A stretch of 64,000 nt of DNA from Bacillota bacterium (GTDB lineage Bacteria; Bacillota; Clostridia; Lachnospirales; Lachnospiraceae), in NCBI GenBank assembly GCA_023414875.1, contig JAEZMV010000028.1, forward strand, positions 248,001 through 312,000, read 5' to 3'. Each line of letters starts with the position of its first letter. Position 1 is the stretch's first letter. The translations under genes and the position numbers were made by a program. The notes below the pieces were generated by a model, which made no database searches, was not told the DNA's origin, and saw only the letters and a list, made by a program, of their open reading frames with translations. Positions 18,202-27,695 of the stretch are shown one piece after another.

Positions 18202-19377
18202 TTATAAAGAGTTTACAGCTTTTGTCAACTGTTCCAAAGCCTTCTTTAGAATAGCTCTTGGGCAGGCGATATTAATACGCTCGAAGCCTTCACCAACAGG
18301 ACCGAAGATATGTCCGGGGTCTAGCCAGAGCTTTGCAGTATGAACAATTAATTGCTCCATTTCTTTTCGCGTTAATCCTAATTTCCTAAAATCTAGCCAA
18401 ATCAAATAAGTACCTTCAGGTTCGACTAGTGTTATATTAGGAAGATTGGCTTTCAGATACTCCCTGGTAAAATTTAAATTTTCATACAAATAAGCTTTCA
18501 ATTCCGTTAACCAGGGCTCACCATATCGGTAGGCTGCTTTACAGGCAACAAGACCAAGGGTGTTGCACTGGCTGTAGCCGCTTGCATCAAGCTCTCGCTT
18601 CATTTTAAGCCGAAGATCATCATTCTTAATAAATATGTTAGATATCTGAAGGCCCGCTAAATTAAAGGTTTTACTTGGAGAAGTACAGGTAATGGAATTC
18701 CTTGCAAACTCCTCGTTTATATTAGCAAAGACAGTATGTTCATACCCGGGATATGTAAAATCACAATGGATTTCATCAGAAACAACAATTACCTTGTGCT
18801 TGAGGCAAATGTCGCCCATTCTAGTCAGCTCCTTCTTTGTCCATACCCGTCCAACAGGGTTTTGAGGATTACAAAGAACAAAAAGCTTCACATTCTGTGA
18901 GATTATTTTATTTTCAAAATCGTCATAATCGATACTATATTTACCTTCCTCATAAACTAAAGAATTAACAACTAATTTACGGTGGTTATATAGTACAGCT
19001 TCATGAAAAGGATAATAAACAGGCTGTTGTATTAATATGCCTTCCCCCTCTTTTGAGAAAGCTCTGATAGCTAAGGTGATAGCAAAAACCACACCGGGAG
19101 TTTTCATTAACCAGCTTTCCTGTGTATCCCAGTGAAAATTCTTGTACAACCAATCATGGAGTACATCATAATAATCACTTTTTACTTCCGTGTACCCAAA
19201 AATACCATGTGATACAGCCTGGTGAATCGCCTCAAGCACTTCCAAAGGCGCTTGAAAATCCATATCCGCAACCCAAAGGGGGAGGATATCTGAGGGTTTT
19301 CTGCGCTCTACTGCGAAATCGTATTTGAGAGAATTCGTATTCCTTCGGTCGATAATTTGGTTAAAATCATAACTCAT
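18202..19377 (-). CDS. patB: PatB/MalY-type cystathionine beta-lyase (C-S lyase)
   Basis: 391 residues, a fold-type I PLP enzyme of the MalY/PatB branch: PLWVADMDFQAPLEV near the N-terminus, CNPQNPVGRVWTKKEL, VSDEIHCDF, and the PLP lysine in TSPSKTFNLAGLQ. The family cleaves cystathionine or cysteine S-conjugates to a thiol, pyruvate and ammonia. It is followed by no close gene and preceded (85 bp) by another sulfur PLP gene on the same strand, so the two are probably cotranscribed. GGAGG lies upstream of ATG. Confidence 0.9.
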   Translation of the reverse strand: MSYDFNQIIDRRNTNSLKYDFAVERRKPSDILPLWVADMDFQAPLEVLEAIHQAVSHGIFGYTEVKSDYYDVLHDWLYKNFHWDTQESWLMKTPGVVFAITLAIRAFSKEGEGILIQQPVYYPFHEAVLYNHRKLVVNSLVYEEGKYSIDYDDFENKIISQNVKLFVLCNPQNPVGRVWTKKELTRMGDICLKHKVIVVSDEIHCDFTYPGYEHTVFANINEEFARNSITCTSPSKTFNLAGLQISNIFIKNDDLRLKMKRELDASGYSQCNTLGLVACKAAYRYGEPWLTELKAYLYENLNFTREYLKANLPNITLVEPEGTYLIWLDFRKLGLTRKEMEQLIVHTAKLWLDPGHIFGPVGEGFERINIACPRAILKKALEQLTKAVNSL

Positions 19378-19461
19378 CTATAGGGCCTCCTTTTTTACTG
19401 CTTTTACGGTAGTCTAATCATAAGGTGCTATTGCAAAACTCTAATCTAGCCCCAAGCAAAG

Positions 19462-20610
19462 CTATTCAGTAAAGGCTTGTTCTAAATCATATAACAAATC
19501 ATTTCTATGTTCAATGCCTACAGAAAGGCGTAATAAGGTATTGTTGATACCTTTGGCGTTTCTCTCCTCCTCCGGAATATCAGCATGTGTCTGTAGCAGT
19601 GGATAGGTGATAAGACTTTCTACTCCACCTAAGCTTTCTGCATATTGTATGACCTGTACTTTTCTTAAGATTTTGATGGCGGTCTGTTCGCTGTTTACGT
19701 GAAAGGAAATCATACTTCCGGAACCTGAGGCTTGCTTTTTGTTTATCTCGTAACCAGGATGCGATGGAAGTCCTATATAATAAACCGCTTTTACAGTTCT
19801 CTGCTTCTCCAGCCATTCTGCAATAATCTGAGCATTTTTCTGCTGAGCTTCCATACGAATTGATAATGTCTTAATACCACGAAGAATTAGCCAACTATCA
19901 AACGGAGCTAAACCGGCTCCGGTAGTTTTTGAGATATAACGAATTTTCTCGTCAAGAACTTCATTGGCTAATACCAGAAATCCACCCAAGGTATCATTGT
20001 GGCCTCCAAGATATTTCGTACCACTATGAAGTACGATATCTGCGCCAAGAGAAATAGGATTTTGGAAGTAAGGGGATAGAAATGTATTATCAACAATGAA
20101 TAGCAGATGATGTGCTTTCGTTATCTTTGCAATTTCCCCCAGATCAGTAACATTCATCATGGGATTCGTAGGAGTTTCTACATAAATTGCTTTTGTATTA
20201 CTTTTGATACTCTTTATAACAGAAGCGGTATCAGCCGTGTCAAGATATTCTACTTGAATACCGTTCTTAGCATTGATTGCATTGAAGATACGGATGGTTC
20301 CCCCATATAAATCATTGGAAGCAATGATGTGGTCCCCCGGCTGAAACAATTCCATTAAGGCATTCATTGCAGCCATTCCTGAGGAGAAGGCAACGGCACC
20401 CTTACCGTTTTCTAAAGAAGCAACTACTTTTTCGACCTGCTCGCGAGTAGGATTTTGAGCTCTGGAATAGTCATATCCGGTACTACTGCCGACATCGGGA
20501 TGAGCGAAGGTTGCTGTCTGATAAATTGGAAAACTAATTGCACCAGTATTTTCTATGGTTTTACTCTCATTATTCCCATGGACACATTTTGTGTTTAACT
20601 GATACTGCAT
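19462..20610 (-). CDS. Cystathionine gamma-synthase / gamma-lyase family PLP enzyme
   Basis: 382 residues from the ATG of MQYQLNTKCVHGNN, with GGAGG nine bases upstream. Cys/Met-metabolism PLP fold: YDYSRAQNPTREQVEKVVAS, SSGMAAMNAL, and the PLP lysine in HSGTKYLGGHNDTLGG. Members either join O-acyl-homoserine to cysteine (MetB) or cleave cystathionine. Sequence alone cannot separate these. With the adjacent PatB-like beta-lyase it would make a two-step transsulfuration unit from cysteine to homocysteine. No T-box or SAM riboswitch was seen upstream. Confidence 0.88.
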   Translation of the reverse strand: MQYQLNTKCVHGNNESKTIENTGAISFPIYQTATFAHPDVGSSTGYDYSRAQNPTREQVEKVVASLENGKGAVAFSSGMAAMNALMELFQPGDHIIASNDLYGGTIRIFNAINAKNGIQVEYLDTADTASVIKSIKSNTKAIYVETPTNPMMNVTDLGEIAKITKAHHLLFIVDNTFLSPYFQNPISLGADIVLHSGTKYLGGHNDTLGGFLVLANEVLDEKIRYISKTTGAGLAPFDSWLILRGIKTLSIRMEAQQKNAQIIAEWLEKQRTVKAVYYIGLPSHPGYEINKKQASGSGSMISFHVNSEQTAIKILRKVQVIQYAESLGGVESLITYPLLQTHADIPEEERNAKGINNTLLRLSVGIEHRNDLLYDLEQAFTE

Positions 20611-20852
20611 CAAAGGACCTCCTTATCATGGCTTTTTTAGTGGCATACAATGGTAATATATACAATTCATATCAAATTAGTATAATTACTGCATTATAAT
20701 ACAAACATTTTAAGAATTCAAGTAAATTATCTTAAAAGAATATATTCAATTATCTAAATAGAATACATTCCATCACAACCCAAAAAAGGACGCCCTTCAT
20801 TCATAAATTATATTTGAGTTTATTTTGACATAGGATACCTCGTAAAAACTTA

Positions 20853-21416
20853 TTACATAAACTGAGTGAAGGAGGTATTCCAGTTGTCGGAATTTTGAAT
20901 TTCTTCCAACAACTCTTTGGTTATCTTAAGTTCCGTCTCCAGGCGGTACATATTGCAGGTTAACATCATTTTCATATTAAAGGGAACCTTTGGCATGCTC
21001 AACTCGAACCGGGTTCGTGCTTTGTCATAAAGAGTCTGTAACAATTCAATTCTTTTACGGGTATGCATAATAGCATCTTTCTTATGCATTGCTTCAATAT
21101 GAAATAATGCTATTCCAAAGTCAGTAGCAGAAGCTTCATAAGATTCTAAACCCATAAGTAACTCTGATAATAAAAGCTTCTCACCCTCCTCCGATAAGGA
21201 ATAGATCGTTTTTGGAGGAAGCTTTTCTTTTCTGATAACCTCACCAATCAGATATCCCCTACCCTCTAAATTTTTAATTGTAGTATATATGGATGGAGCT
21301 GTTAACGGGAACCAGTCCTGTATCACAGCCATATCCATCAGCTTAGTAAGTTCGTAGGGATTCATTGGCTTCTTCCATAGGAGCCCCATAATGAGTTTTG
21401 ATAATTTTGAAAGCAT
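20853..21416 (-). CDS. PadR-family transcriptional regulator
   Basis: 187 residues. N-terminal winged helix (MGLLWKKPMNPYELTKLMD ... PSIYTTIKNLEGRGYL, about 10-60) and a helical C-terminal dimerisation domain of the longer PadR/Vir type. The gene starts 26 bp after the old-yellow-enzyme gene on the same strand and is probably in its operon. PadR proteins repress detoxification genes and release on binding small aromatic or electrophilic compounds. The palindrome at 22669-22686 is the obvious operator candidate. Confidence 0.88.
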   Translation of the reverse strand: MLSKLSKLIMGLLWKKPMNPYELTKLMDMAVIQDWFPLTAPSIYTTIKNLEGRGYLIGEVIRKEKLPPKTIYSLSEEGEKLLLSELLMGLESYEASATDFGIALFHIEAMHKKDAIMHTRKRIELLQTLYDKARTRFELSMPKVPFNMKMMLTCNMYRLETELKITKELLEEIQNSDNWNTSFTQFM

Positions 21417-21442
21417 TGAATTCTTCCCCCAGGCTTCTTTTT

Positions 21443-22639
21443 TTATTTAAAGGTGGCTCTCCATCCGTTTGCAAAGCCGATTTCAAATTCTGTTCGATTT
21501 AAATGGTGTCTTCGAAGAGCACAGCTGAAATCATCTTTGAATAGGATGCATGCATTACAGGATACGCAAGAGGATTGCACCCCTCCGTTTCCCAGCAACC
21601 AACGATGTGGTAAATCCGGTTCACAGATGAGTGGACGGGAAAGGGAGAGATAGTCTATATGTCCTTCCTTAAGGAGAGCTTCCATATGTTCTATATTTCT
21701 ATTTCCACCTACAAGAATGATCGGAATAGGTAATGAGAGTTCCTTCACATAATCATAATAATAGGATTGTTTTTCCGGTTCGTCAATATGTGTTCTTGCT
21801 TCCGGAAGTGGAACGGGAGAGAAACCAAGCTCAGCCTCAGAACGTACAAGACAATCCCATATAGCACCACTTACTTCGATTGCATCAACTCCGCTACGTG
21901 CTACTTCAAATGCCAACTCTGGAAAACTCTCCTTATCAATTCCACCTGGTACATGGTCATCACAATTGAGCTTTATCAGGATGGGAAAGTCCCCAACTGT
22001 CTTTCTCGCTAAATGAATGATATCGCGGATGATGGATACCCTGTTCTTTACGTTACCTCCATAGGAATCTGTACGTTGATTCGTATAAGAAGATAGGAAG
22101 GAGCTTAATAAATATCCGTGAGCAGCATGCAGTTGGACACCATCAAATCCAGCTTGCTTTACTCTGACAATCGCTTTAGCGAAGTTAGATATTATGGAAT
22201 ATATTTCTTCTTCTGAAAGTTCTCTGGCCTTTTTTACAAGTAAAGGTGACGCTAATGCACTGGGGCCAACGCATTCTGACAAGGTGTGTTCCTGGGTAAT
22301 CTGACGGCCGGGATGACATAACTGTGCAATAATCCTGCAATCGCAGCCAGATTTATGTACAGCGGAAGCTAACTTTGACAACTCAAGAACACCTTCATCA
22401 TTATAAATGCTTGCCTGCCCCTTCGTTCCAATACTATCAGCGGTGGTAGCGAGCAGACCTGTTATAATCATGCCGATACCACCCATAGCCAGCTTACGAT
22501 AAATGTCCAGTATCTGAGGTGTTATACTTCCGTCTTCATTTGCTTGATAATCACAAGTTGCTGATCGGACAAGCCTGTTTTTAAGTGTAAGACACCCAAG
22601 CTTACCATTTGAAAAAATCTTATATTCTTGCCTGTTCAT
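21443..22639 (-). CDS. Old yellow enzyme family NADH:flavin oxidoreductase
   Basis: 398 residues. FMN-binding TIM barrel: LKNRLVRSATCDYQANEDGS, AQLCHPGRQ, GFDGVQLHAAHGYLLSSFLS (catalytic HAAHGYL), YGGNVKNR, and IILVGGNR. After the barrel there is a short Cys cluster (SSCVSCNAC), as in 2,4-dienoyl-CoA-reductase-like members that hold a 4Fe-4S cluster, but the C-terminal FAD/NADH domain is absent. Likely reduces activated C=C bonds of electrophiles. It is controlled with the PadR gene downstream and is divergent from the nitrogenase-like operon. Confidence 0.9.
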   Translation of the reverse strand: MNRQEYKIFSNGKLGCLTLKNRLVRSATCDYQANEDGSITPQILDIYRKLAMGGIGMIITGLLATTADSIGTKGQASIYNDEGVLELSKLASAVHKSGCDCRIIAQLCHPGRQITQEHTLSECVGPSALASPLLVKKARELSEEEIYSIISNFAKAIVRVKQAGFDGVQLHAAHGYLLSSFLSSYTNQRTDSYGGNVKNRVSIIRDIIHLARKTVGDFPILIKLNCDDHVPGGIDKESFPELAFEVARSGVDAIEVSGAIWDCLVRSEAELGFSPVPLPEARTHIDEPEKQSYYYDYVKELSLPIPIILVGGNRNIEHMEALLKEGHIDYLSLSRPLICEPDLPHRWLLGNGGVQSSCVSCNACILFKDDFSCALRRHHLNRTEFEIGFANGWRATFK

Positions 22640-22668
22640 AGGATGATCATCTCCTGACTTATTTTTTA

Positions 22669-22686
22669 TACTAATATATATTAGTA
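22669..22686. promoter_or_regulatory. 18-bp perfect palindrome, candidate PadR operator
   Basis: TACTAATATATATTAGTA is a perfect palindrome about 30-47 bp before the old-yellow-enzyme start. A half-copy TATTAGTATA follows at 22695-22704, so the operator could be tandem. Confidence 0.5.
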
Positions 22687-22694
22687 CTTAAAGA

Positions 22695-22723
22695 TATTAG
22701 TATAAAATGGATAGATATGTCAA
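22695..22723 (-). promoter_or_regulatory. Predicted sigma-A promoter of the OYE-PadR operon
   Basis: On the minus strand TTGACA (22718-22723), a 17-base spacer, then CTAATA (22695-22700). The palindrome just downstream would overlap the transcription start. Confidence 0.45.
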
Positions 22724-22877
22724 TTAAATTTTGAAATTATAATTAAAGTCAGCAGTAGTAGATTCATAACGAGGGGCGTGTATATATCAATCAATTAAAT
22801 AAATGCAAAATATGTTAGTCTCATATTTGAAATTCAAATACATATAAAACATATATATAAAAAATGTAAAAAAGAAG

Positions 22878-22906
22878 TTGACAATTTGCTTTCGTTGGAA
22901 TATTAT
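22878..22906 (+). promoter_or_regulatory. Predicted sigma-A promoter of the nitrogenase-like operon
   Basis: TTGACA (22878-22883), 17-base spacer, TATTAT (22901-22906), with the same hexamers and spacing as the cysK promoter at 43121. It sits 108 bp before the NifH start. Confidence 0.7.
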
Positions 22907-22925
22907 AGAACAAATTCGTATATAA

Positions 22926-22937
22926 AACATATATGTT
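22926..22937. promoter_or_regulatory. AT-rich palindrome in the nitrogenase-like leader
   Basis: AACATATATGTT is a perfect 12-bp palindrome about 20 bp downstream of the -10 box, a candidate repressor site. Further ACATATA copies lie upstream of the -35 box near 22845-22858. Confidence 0.4.
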
Positions 22938-23013
22938 AAATATGATTAAGAAAGAAGTATTCATAGTTGTTGTCTCTTACATTATTAAAATAAAGATGAG
23001 GAAGGATAATATT

Positions 23014-23892
23014 ATGGCAAAAAAAGCGACGCAAATTGCAATCTACGGGAAAGGAGGTATTGGTAAATCAACAACTACTTCAAACTTGACAGCAGCTCTG
23101 TCCGAGATGGGATATAAGGTTATGCAGTTTGGCTGCGACCCAAAAAGCGATTCTACAAATACGCTTCGAGATGGAAGATATATTCCTACAGTACTTGACA
23201 CGCTGAGAGAAAAGAATTCAGTGAAAGCATCTGAAGTTATTTTTGAAGGCTTCAACGGGATTTATTGCGTAGAGGCCGGTGGTCCCGCTCCCGGAGTTGG
23301 TTGTGCGGGTCGAGGTATTATTACGGCAGTTGAATTATTCAAGCAACAGAAAGTATTTGAAGAACTGGATCTTGATTATGTAATTTATGATGTCCTGGGC
23401 GATGTAGTATGTGGTGGTTTTGCTGTTCCAATCAGAGAAGGAATTGCCGAGCATGTATTCACAGTTTCCTCGGCAGACTTCATGTCAGTGTACGCTTCCA
23501 ATAACTTATTCAAAGGAATACATAAATACTCGAAATCAGGTGGAGCATTACTTGGTGGTGTAATTGCTAATTCAATTAATGCACCATATTCAAAGGAAAT
23601 TATTGATGATTTTGTTGCGCATACACAAACACAGGTGGTTGAATATATACCTCGGTCAGTTACGGTTACACAGAGTGAATTACAAGGGAAAACGACAATC
23701 GAAGCCGCTCCAAAGACGGCTCAAGCAGATATATACCGTTCACTGGCAAAGAAAATAGCAAATCATACAGAATCTAAGGTTCCTGCACCTCTTGAAATCA
23801 GTGAATTAAGAGAATGGGCTGCAAAATGGGGAGATTACCTTTTGGCTATGGAAACAGGTACAGTTCGAACAGAAAATGCAAGTAATCTATAA
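23014..23892 (+). CDS. NifH-like nitrogenase reductase family protein
   Basis: 292 residues from MAKKATQIAI; an in-frame upstream region to 22933 looks like untranslated leader. Walker A GKGGIGKST (12-20), cluster-ligating Cys97 in GVGCAGRG with Arg100 following (the regulatory ADP-ribosylation site in NifH), and Cys133 in DVVCGGFAVP. The homodimer should hold one 4Fe-4S cluster and deliver electrons to a DK-type partner with ATP hydrolysis. It is the only NifH in the window and would have to serve both DK pairs. First gene of a long plus-strand operon, 25 bp from NifD-like 1. More likely a nitrogenase-like reductase than true NifH, judging by its partners. Confidence 0.92.
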   Translation: MAKKATQIAIYGKGGIGKSTTTSNLTAALSEMGYKVMQFGCDPKSDSTNTLRDGRYIPTVLDTLREKNSVKASEVIFEGFNGIYCVEAGGPAPGVGCAGRGIITAVELFKQQKVFEELDLDYVIYDVLGDVVCGGFAVPIREGIAEHVFTVSSADFMSVYASNNLFKGIHKYSKSGGALLGGVIANSINAPYSKEIIDDFVAHTQTQVVEYIPRSVTVTQSELQGKTTIEAAPKTAQADIYRSLAKKIANHTESKVPAPLEISELREWAAKWGDYLLAMETGTVRTENASNL

Positions 23893-23917
23893 GCTTAATT
23901 CATAAGGAGGTAATCAG

Positions 23918-25411
23918 ATGTCAATTAATCTAAAAGTATCCAGCGTTGGAACCAGAGAAAACAGATTGGGCTCAATCACAGGATATGAAGGCGATTTACA
24001 TGATATTGTCGAACAGTCTAGGTGCGGTTCCCTACAAAACAGGGAACGATGTTTCAGCCAATCAAGTACCTGTTTATCCAGTTGTGCTCTAGGCCAGCTG
24101 TCCGGTATCAGAGATGTTGCTGTAATCAATCATGCTCCTGCAGGCTGTACGGCAATAGCTCCCGGTGCTGTTGTTTTGAATAATCAATTAGCAGCCAAGA
24201 TCGGTGTTACGAATGACACAGTATTTCTGGGTACGGATATGGATGAAAAGGATACCGTATTCGGTGCTACTGATACTTTAAGAGAAATTATCAAAAAGAC
24301 TTATCATTCCTATCATCCCAAGGCTATATTTGTTGCAACCTCATGTGTTACCGGAATCATCGGTGAGGATGTAGATAGTATTGTGGAGGAGTTAAAGGAA
24401 GAACTCCCGGTTCCGGTGGTTGCAGTGCATTGTGAAGGCTTTAAATCGAGAATTTGGGCGTCGGGCTTTGATATATCGGATCATGCAGTACTGACATCCC
24501 TCGTTAAGCCACCGAAAGAAAAGAGAGATGTAATTAATTTCAAAAACTTCTTCGAGAGTGAGAGGGAGCAGATTACAAAAATATTTGAAGAGTTTGATGT
24601 AAAGGTTCAATTCCTATATCAGAATGCAACAGTGGAAGAATTAGAGCATATTTCGGAAGCTTTGGCCACCGTATGTATCTGTGGCACCTTAGGAACTTAC
24701 CTGGGTAATGCACTTGAACAGCTTTATGGTGTTCCATATATTCGAACCATTAATCCACTCGGTATTATCGGCTATGAGACATGGTTAAGAGAAATCGGTA
24801 AAGCTATTGGGAAATCTGATAAGGTAGAGAATTACATTCAAAGAGAGAGAGCAATTTATTTACCTCAAATAGAAGAATTAAAGAAGGAATTAAAGGGACT
24901 ACGGGCAGTCATCGGTATGGGACCCGGATATACCTATGAAGTATCCCGTGTACTCCAGGAGCTTGGTATGGAGGTAGTATGGGCAGCAGCTTGGCATTAT
25001 GATGGTAAATATGATAACGATGCTGTTCCGCCGGCGCTGGAGTATTTGAAGGAAACGTCTCCTACGAATATTAAGCTCAGCGTAGCTGATCAACAGAATT
25101 TTGAGATATTAAATATCCTCAATGAATATCAACCTGACATCTATTTCTCGAGACATCCGGGTACAACAGTATGGGCTATTAAGCAAGGTGTTGCAGCACT
25201 TTATGTGGCTGATGAATATTTTATCTTTGGCTATCAGGGTACTTTGAATTTTGCAAAATCCGTACTTGACACCGTAAGGAACAGAAGCTTTGAAAAGAAC
25301 CTGGCAGCCAGAGTGAAGCTTCCTTATACCGATTGGTGGTATCAGCAAAACAATAATGCATTTTTAAAGGAGGGAACCCCCCTAGAAAAAAAGGAGGTAG
25401 CTAATGGCTAA
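23918..25411 (+). CDS. Nitrogenase-like alpha (NifD-like) protein 1
   Basis: 497 residues, AAGGAGG ribosome site. Nitrogenase component 1 fold with the three P-cluster Cys positions: C52 or C56 (STCLSSCALGQ), C77 (HAPAGC) and C143 (SCVTGIIGED). Cys253/255 (TVCICGTLG) lies where the FeMo-cofactor Cys is expected. By motif alignment the cofactor His442 of NifD falls on Ala431 in ALYVADEYFIFGYQG, so a cofactor would be bound differently or only transiently, as in NifE-type scaffolds. The NifK-like partner overlaps by 8 bp. The substrate is unknown. Confidence 0.88.
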   Translation: MSINLKVSSVGTRENRLGSITGYEGDLHDIVEQSRCGSLQNRERCFSQSSTCLSSCALGQLSGIRDVAVINHAPAGCTAIAPGAVVLNNQLAAKIGVTNDTVFLGTDMDEKDTVFGATDTLREIIKKTYHSYHPKAIFVATSCVTGIIGEDVDSIVEELKEELPVPVVAVHCEGFKSRIWASGFDISDHAVLTSLVKPPKEKRDVINFKNFFESEREQITKIFEEFDVKVQFLYQNATVEELEHISEALATVCICGTLGTYLGNALEQLYGVPYIRTINPLGIIGYETWLREIGKAIGKSDKVENYIQRERAIYLPQIEELKKELKGLRAVIGMGPGYTYEVSRVLQELGMEVVWAAAWHYDGKYDNDAVPPALEYLKETSPTNIKLSVADQQNFEILNILNEYQPDIYFSRHPGTTVWAIKQGVAALYVADEYFIFGYQGTLNFAKSVLDTVRNRSFEKNLAARVKLPYTDWWYQQNNNAFLKEGTPLEKKEVANG

Positions 25412-26702
25412 GATATTAAATCAACCACGATATAAATGTGCCTTGGCTGCAATGCAGACAGCACAGGCGATTACAAGAGTTCTTCCTATCCTTCATTCCG
25501 GTCCCGGATGCGGCGAAAAGTTAGGAGGAAGTGTTGGGAGTTCAGGACTTTTCTCACCACACATCTTTCCTTGCACCAGTATCAGTGAGAAGGAAGTAAT
25601 CTTTGGTGGAGATGATAAATTAGATGAGACAATCGAGAATTCCCTCAAAATCATTGATGCAGATCTTTATATCGTATTAACCGGATGTACGTCTGAAATA
25701 GTCGGTGATAATGTTGCGGATGTGGTAGGTAAGTATAAGGATTATGATAAGCCGGTTATATTTGCTTCTACTGCCGGATTTAAAGGCAATAATTATCTGG
25801 GTCATGACTGGGTATTAAAAGCGATATTTGACCAATACCTTAAGGAGAGAAAACCGGTTCAAAAGGGATTGGTTAATATCTGGGCAGGGCTACCGATGCA
25901 CGATCCCTTTTGGCTGGGAAATTTAAGAGAGCTGGAAAACCTAGTAGCTGAACTTGGATTAATTCCAAATACAATTTTTGGTTATGGGCGTGGAATTAAT
26001 AATATTGATAAAATTCCTGAGGCAGAGTTTAATTTACTGGTTTCTCCCTGGGTGGGACTGGAAAGTATTCAGTTCCTAAAAGAGAAATTTGATACCCCGT
26101 ACTTACATTATCCGGTACTACCCATTGGAGCGTTTGAAACCTCTAAGTTTTTAAGAGCAGTAGCAGAGTATGCAGGAATTGATAACGATAAAGTAGAAGC
26201 TGTGATTCAAAAGAAGGAAGAAGAATATTACTACTACATCGAACGATATGCAGATGTTTTCCTGGAAACCCGAGTTATGTCAAAGCGCTTTGTGGTTGTG
26301 TCTGATGCGAGCTATAGCTTGGCTGTGACAAAGTTCTTAGTAAACGATCAGGGATTATATCCATCTAAGCAGTATATTGTAGACGACACCCCTCAGCAAT
26401 ATAGAGAAGATATTGCTTCCTACTTTAAGGATTTGAATTATGGAATTGAAGCAGAAGTGGAATTTTCCAGTGACGGACAGGAGATACATCAGGAGATAGA
26501 GAAAACTGATTTTAATGGATATCCTCTTATCATCGGAAGTAACTGGGAGAAGAGTATTGCGAAGAAAACAAATGGTCATTTTATCAATATCTCTTATCCG
26601 CTGGTGGAACGACTTGTAATTAACAGTAGTTACGCAGGTTATAAAGGGGGATTAAAGCTATTAGAAGATATCTATTCGGTTGCATTTACCAGATTTAATT
26701 AG
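25404..26702 (+). CDS. Nitrogenase-like beta (NifK-like) protein 1
   Basis: 432 residues. AAGGAGG precedes the ATG, which overlaps the end of the alpha gene, so translation is probably coupled. P-cluster Cys positions are all present: C12 (RYKCALAA), C36 (HSGPGC) and C95 (VLTGCTSEIVGD). It is shorter at the N-terminus than NifK, like other nitrogenase-like betas. It should form an alpha2-beta2 tetramer with the preceding protein. Confidence 0.88.
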   Translation: MAKILNQPRYKCALAAMQTAQAITRVLPILHSGPGCGEKLGGSVGSSGLFSPHIFPCTSISEKEVIFGGDDKLDETIENSLKIIDADLYIVLTGCTSEIVGDNVADVVGKYKDYDKPVIFASTAGFKGNNYLGHDWVLKAIFDQYLKERKPVQKGLVNIWAGLPMHDPFWLGNLRELENLVAELGLIPNTIFGYGRGINNIDKIPEAEFNLLVSPWVGLESIQFLKEKFDTPYLHYPVLPIGAFETSKFLRAVAEYAGIDNDKVEAVIQKKEEEYYYYIERYADVFLETRVMSKRFVVVSDASYSLAVTKFLVNDQGLYPSKQYIVDDTPQQYREDIASYFKDLNYGIEAEVEFSSDGQEIHQEIEKTDFNGYPLIIGSNWEKSIAKKTNGHFINISYPLVERLVINSSYAGYKGGLKLLEDIYSVAFTRFN

Positions 26703-26777
26703 GCTTGCAGCAAATAGCTCAAGGTTTTGAAATCATTCATTATATGGCCGCAGCAAAGTGGCAGAATGGAGACTCGA

Positions 26778-27647
26778 ATGAATAACTATGAAGCTTTAAA
26801 GAACTCACATCCATGCTTTGCAGGACACAAGGCTAATAAAGGAAGAATACATTTACCGGTAAGTCCGGGGTGTAATATTGAATGTAAATTCTGTGACAGA
26901 AAAATTAATGACTTTGAGCAAAGACCTGGAGTGACGGCCACAGTGATAAAACCGGAGGAAGCTCTTGAGATAGTGAGAAAATCCTTAGAATTATGTCCTG
27001 ATATTACCGTGGTCGGAATCGCTGGTCCGGGAGATACCTTGGCTACAAATTATGCACTGGATACATTCAGATTAATTAAGAAGGTTTATCCCGACATTAT
27101 TAAATGTATGAGCACGAATGGGCTATTACTGGAAGAGAAAGCAGAGGAAATCATCGAAGTAGGTATAGATTCTCTGACAGTAACAGTAAATGCAGTGGAC
27201 CCGGCTATTGAAGCAAAACTAAATTCGGCGATTATTTATCACAGTAAACGATATGAAGGCGAAGAGGCAGCACAGCTTCTGATAAAGAATCAAATCGCCG
27301 GAATTAAGAAAGTAGCTGCAGCCGGCATTACAATTAAAGTTAATACGGTACTTGTTCCGGGTATCAATGATCATCATATTGAGGATATAGCAAAAATGGT
27401 TAGTGAGGCAGGAGCTTCCATATATAATTTAATTCCTTTGATTCCACAGCATGAGTTATCAGATATTGAAGCTCCGAATTGCTTATTGATTGAGACAGCA
27501 AGAGGTAAAGCATCAAAGTATATTGATGTATTCAGACACTGTCAGAGATGTAGAGCAGACGCAATCGGTATTCCGGGAGAAAAGGATTTTGGTGATCAAA
27601 TTTACTTGAAAAGAATAGCGCATAAGGATACGTTCTCCCATGGTTAA
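26778..27647 (+). CDS. NifB-like radical SAM cofactor-maturation protein
   Basis: 289 residues from the ATG at 26778 (MNNYEALKNSHPCF), with GGAG six bases upstream. Radical SAM motif CNIECKFC after HPCFAGHKANKGRIHLPVSPG, then RPGVTATVIKPEEA, all characteristic of NifB. GIAGPGDTLA and STNGLLLEEKAEE are the SAM-binding strands, and CQRCRADAIG near the C-terminus carries the distal Cys pair. There is no fused NifX domain; a separate NifX-like gene follows. NifB builds the 8Fe-9S-carbide core, so its presence implies a complex cofactor for at least one DK pair rather than only 4Fe-4S clusters. Confidence 0.92.
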   Translation: MNNYEALKNSHPCFAGHKANKGRIHLPVSPGCNIECKFCDRKINDFEQRPGVTATVIKPEEALEIVRKSLELCPDITVVGIAGPGDTLATNYALDTFRLIKKVYPDIIKCMSTNGLLLEEKAEEIIEVGIDSLTVTVNAVDPAIEAKLNSAIIYHSKRYEGEEAAQLLIKNQIAGIKKVAAAGITIKVNTVLVPGINDHHIEDIAKMVSEAGASIYNLIPLIPQHELSDIEAPNCLLIETARGKASKYIDVFRHCQRCRADAIGIPGEKDFGDQIYLKRIAHKDTFSHG

Positions 27648-27695
27648 GGAGAAAACTAGGGTGAGAAGTTATTTGATAAAAATGGAGGTGGCCAG

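Noticed and set aside
20611..20852. SAM or T-box riboswitch before the cystathionine synthase-like gene
   Set aside because: No SAM-I core or T-box sequence could be found on the minus strand; only AT-rich DNA.
22933..23013. 27-residue N-terminal extension of the NifH-like protein
   Set aside because: Hydrophobic, not NifH-like, no ribosome site at its ATG; MAKKATQ at 23014 matches the family start.
22878..26702. Ordinary nitrogen-fixation operon
   Set aside because: DK proteins are far diverged, the cofactor His is missing in alpha 1, no nifEN/nifV/molybdate transport genes are recognisable, and the neighbours are sulfur genes.
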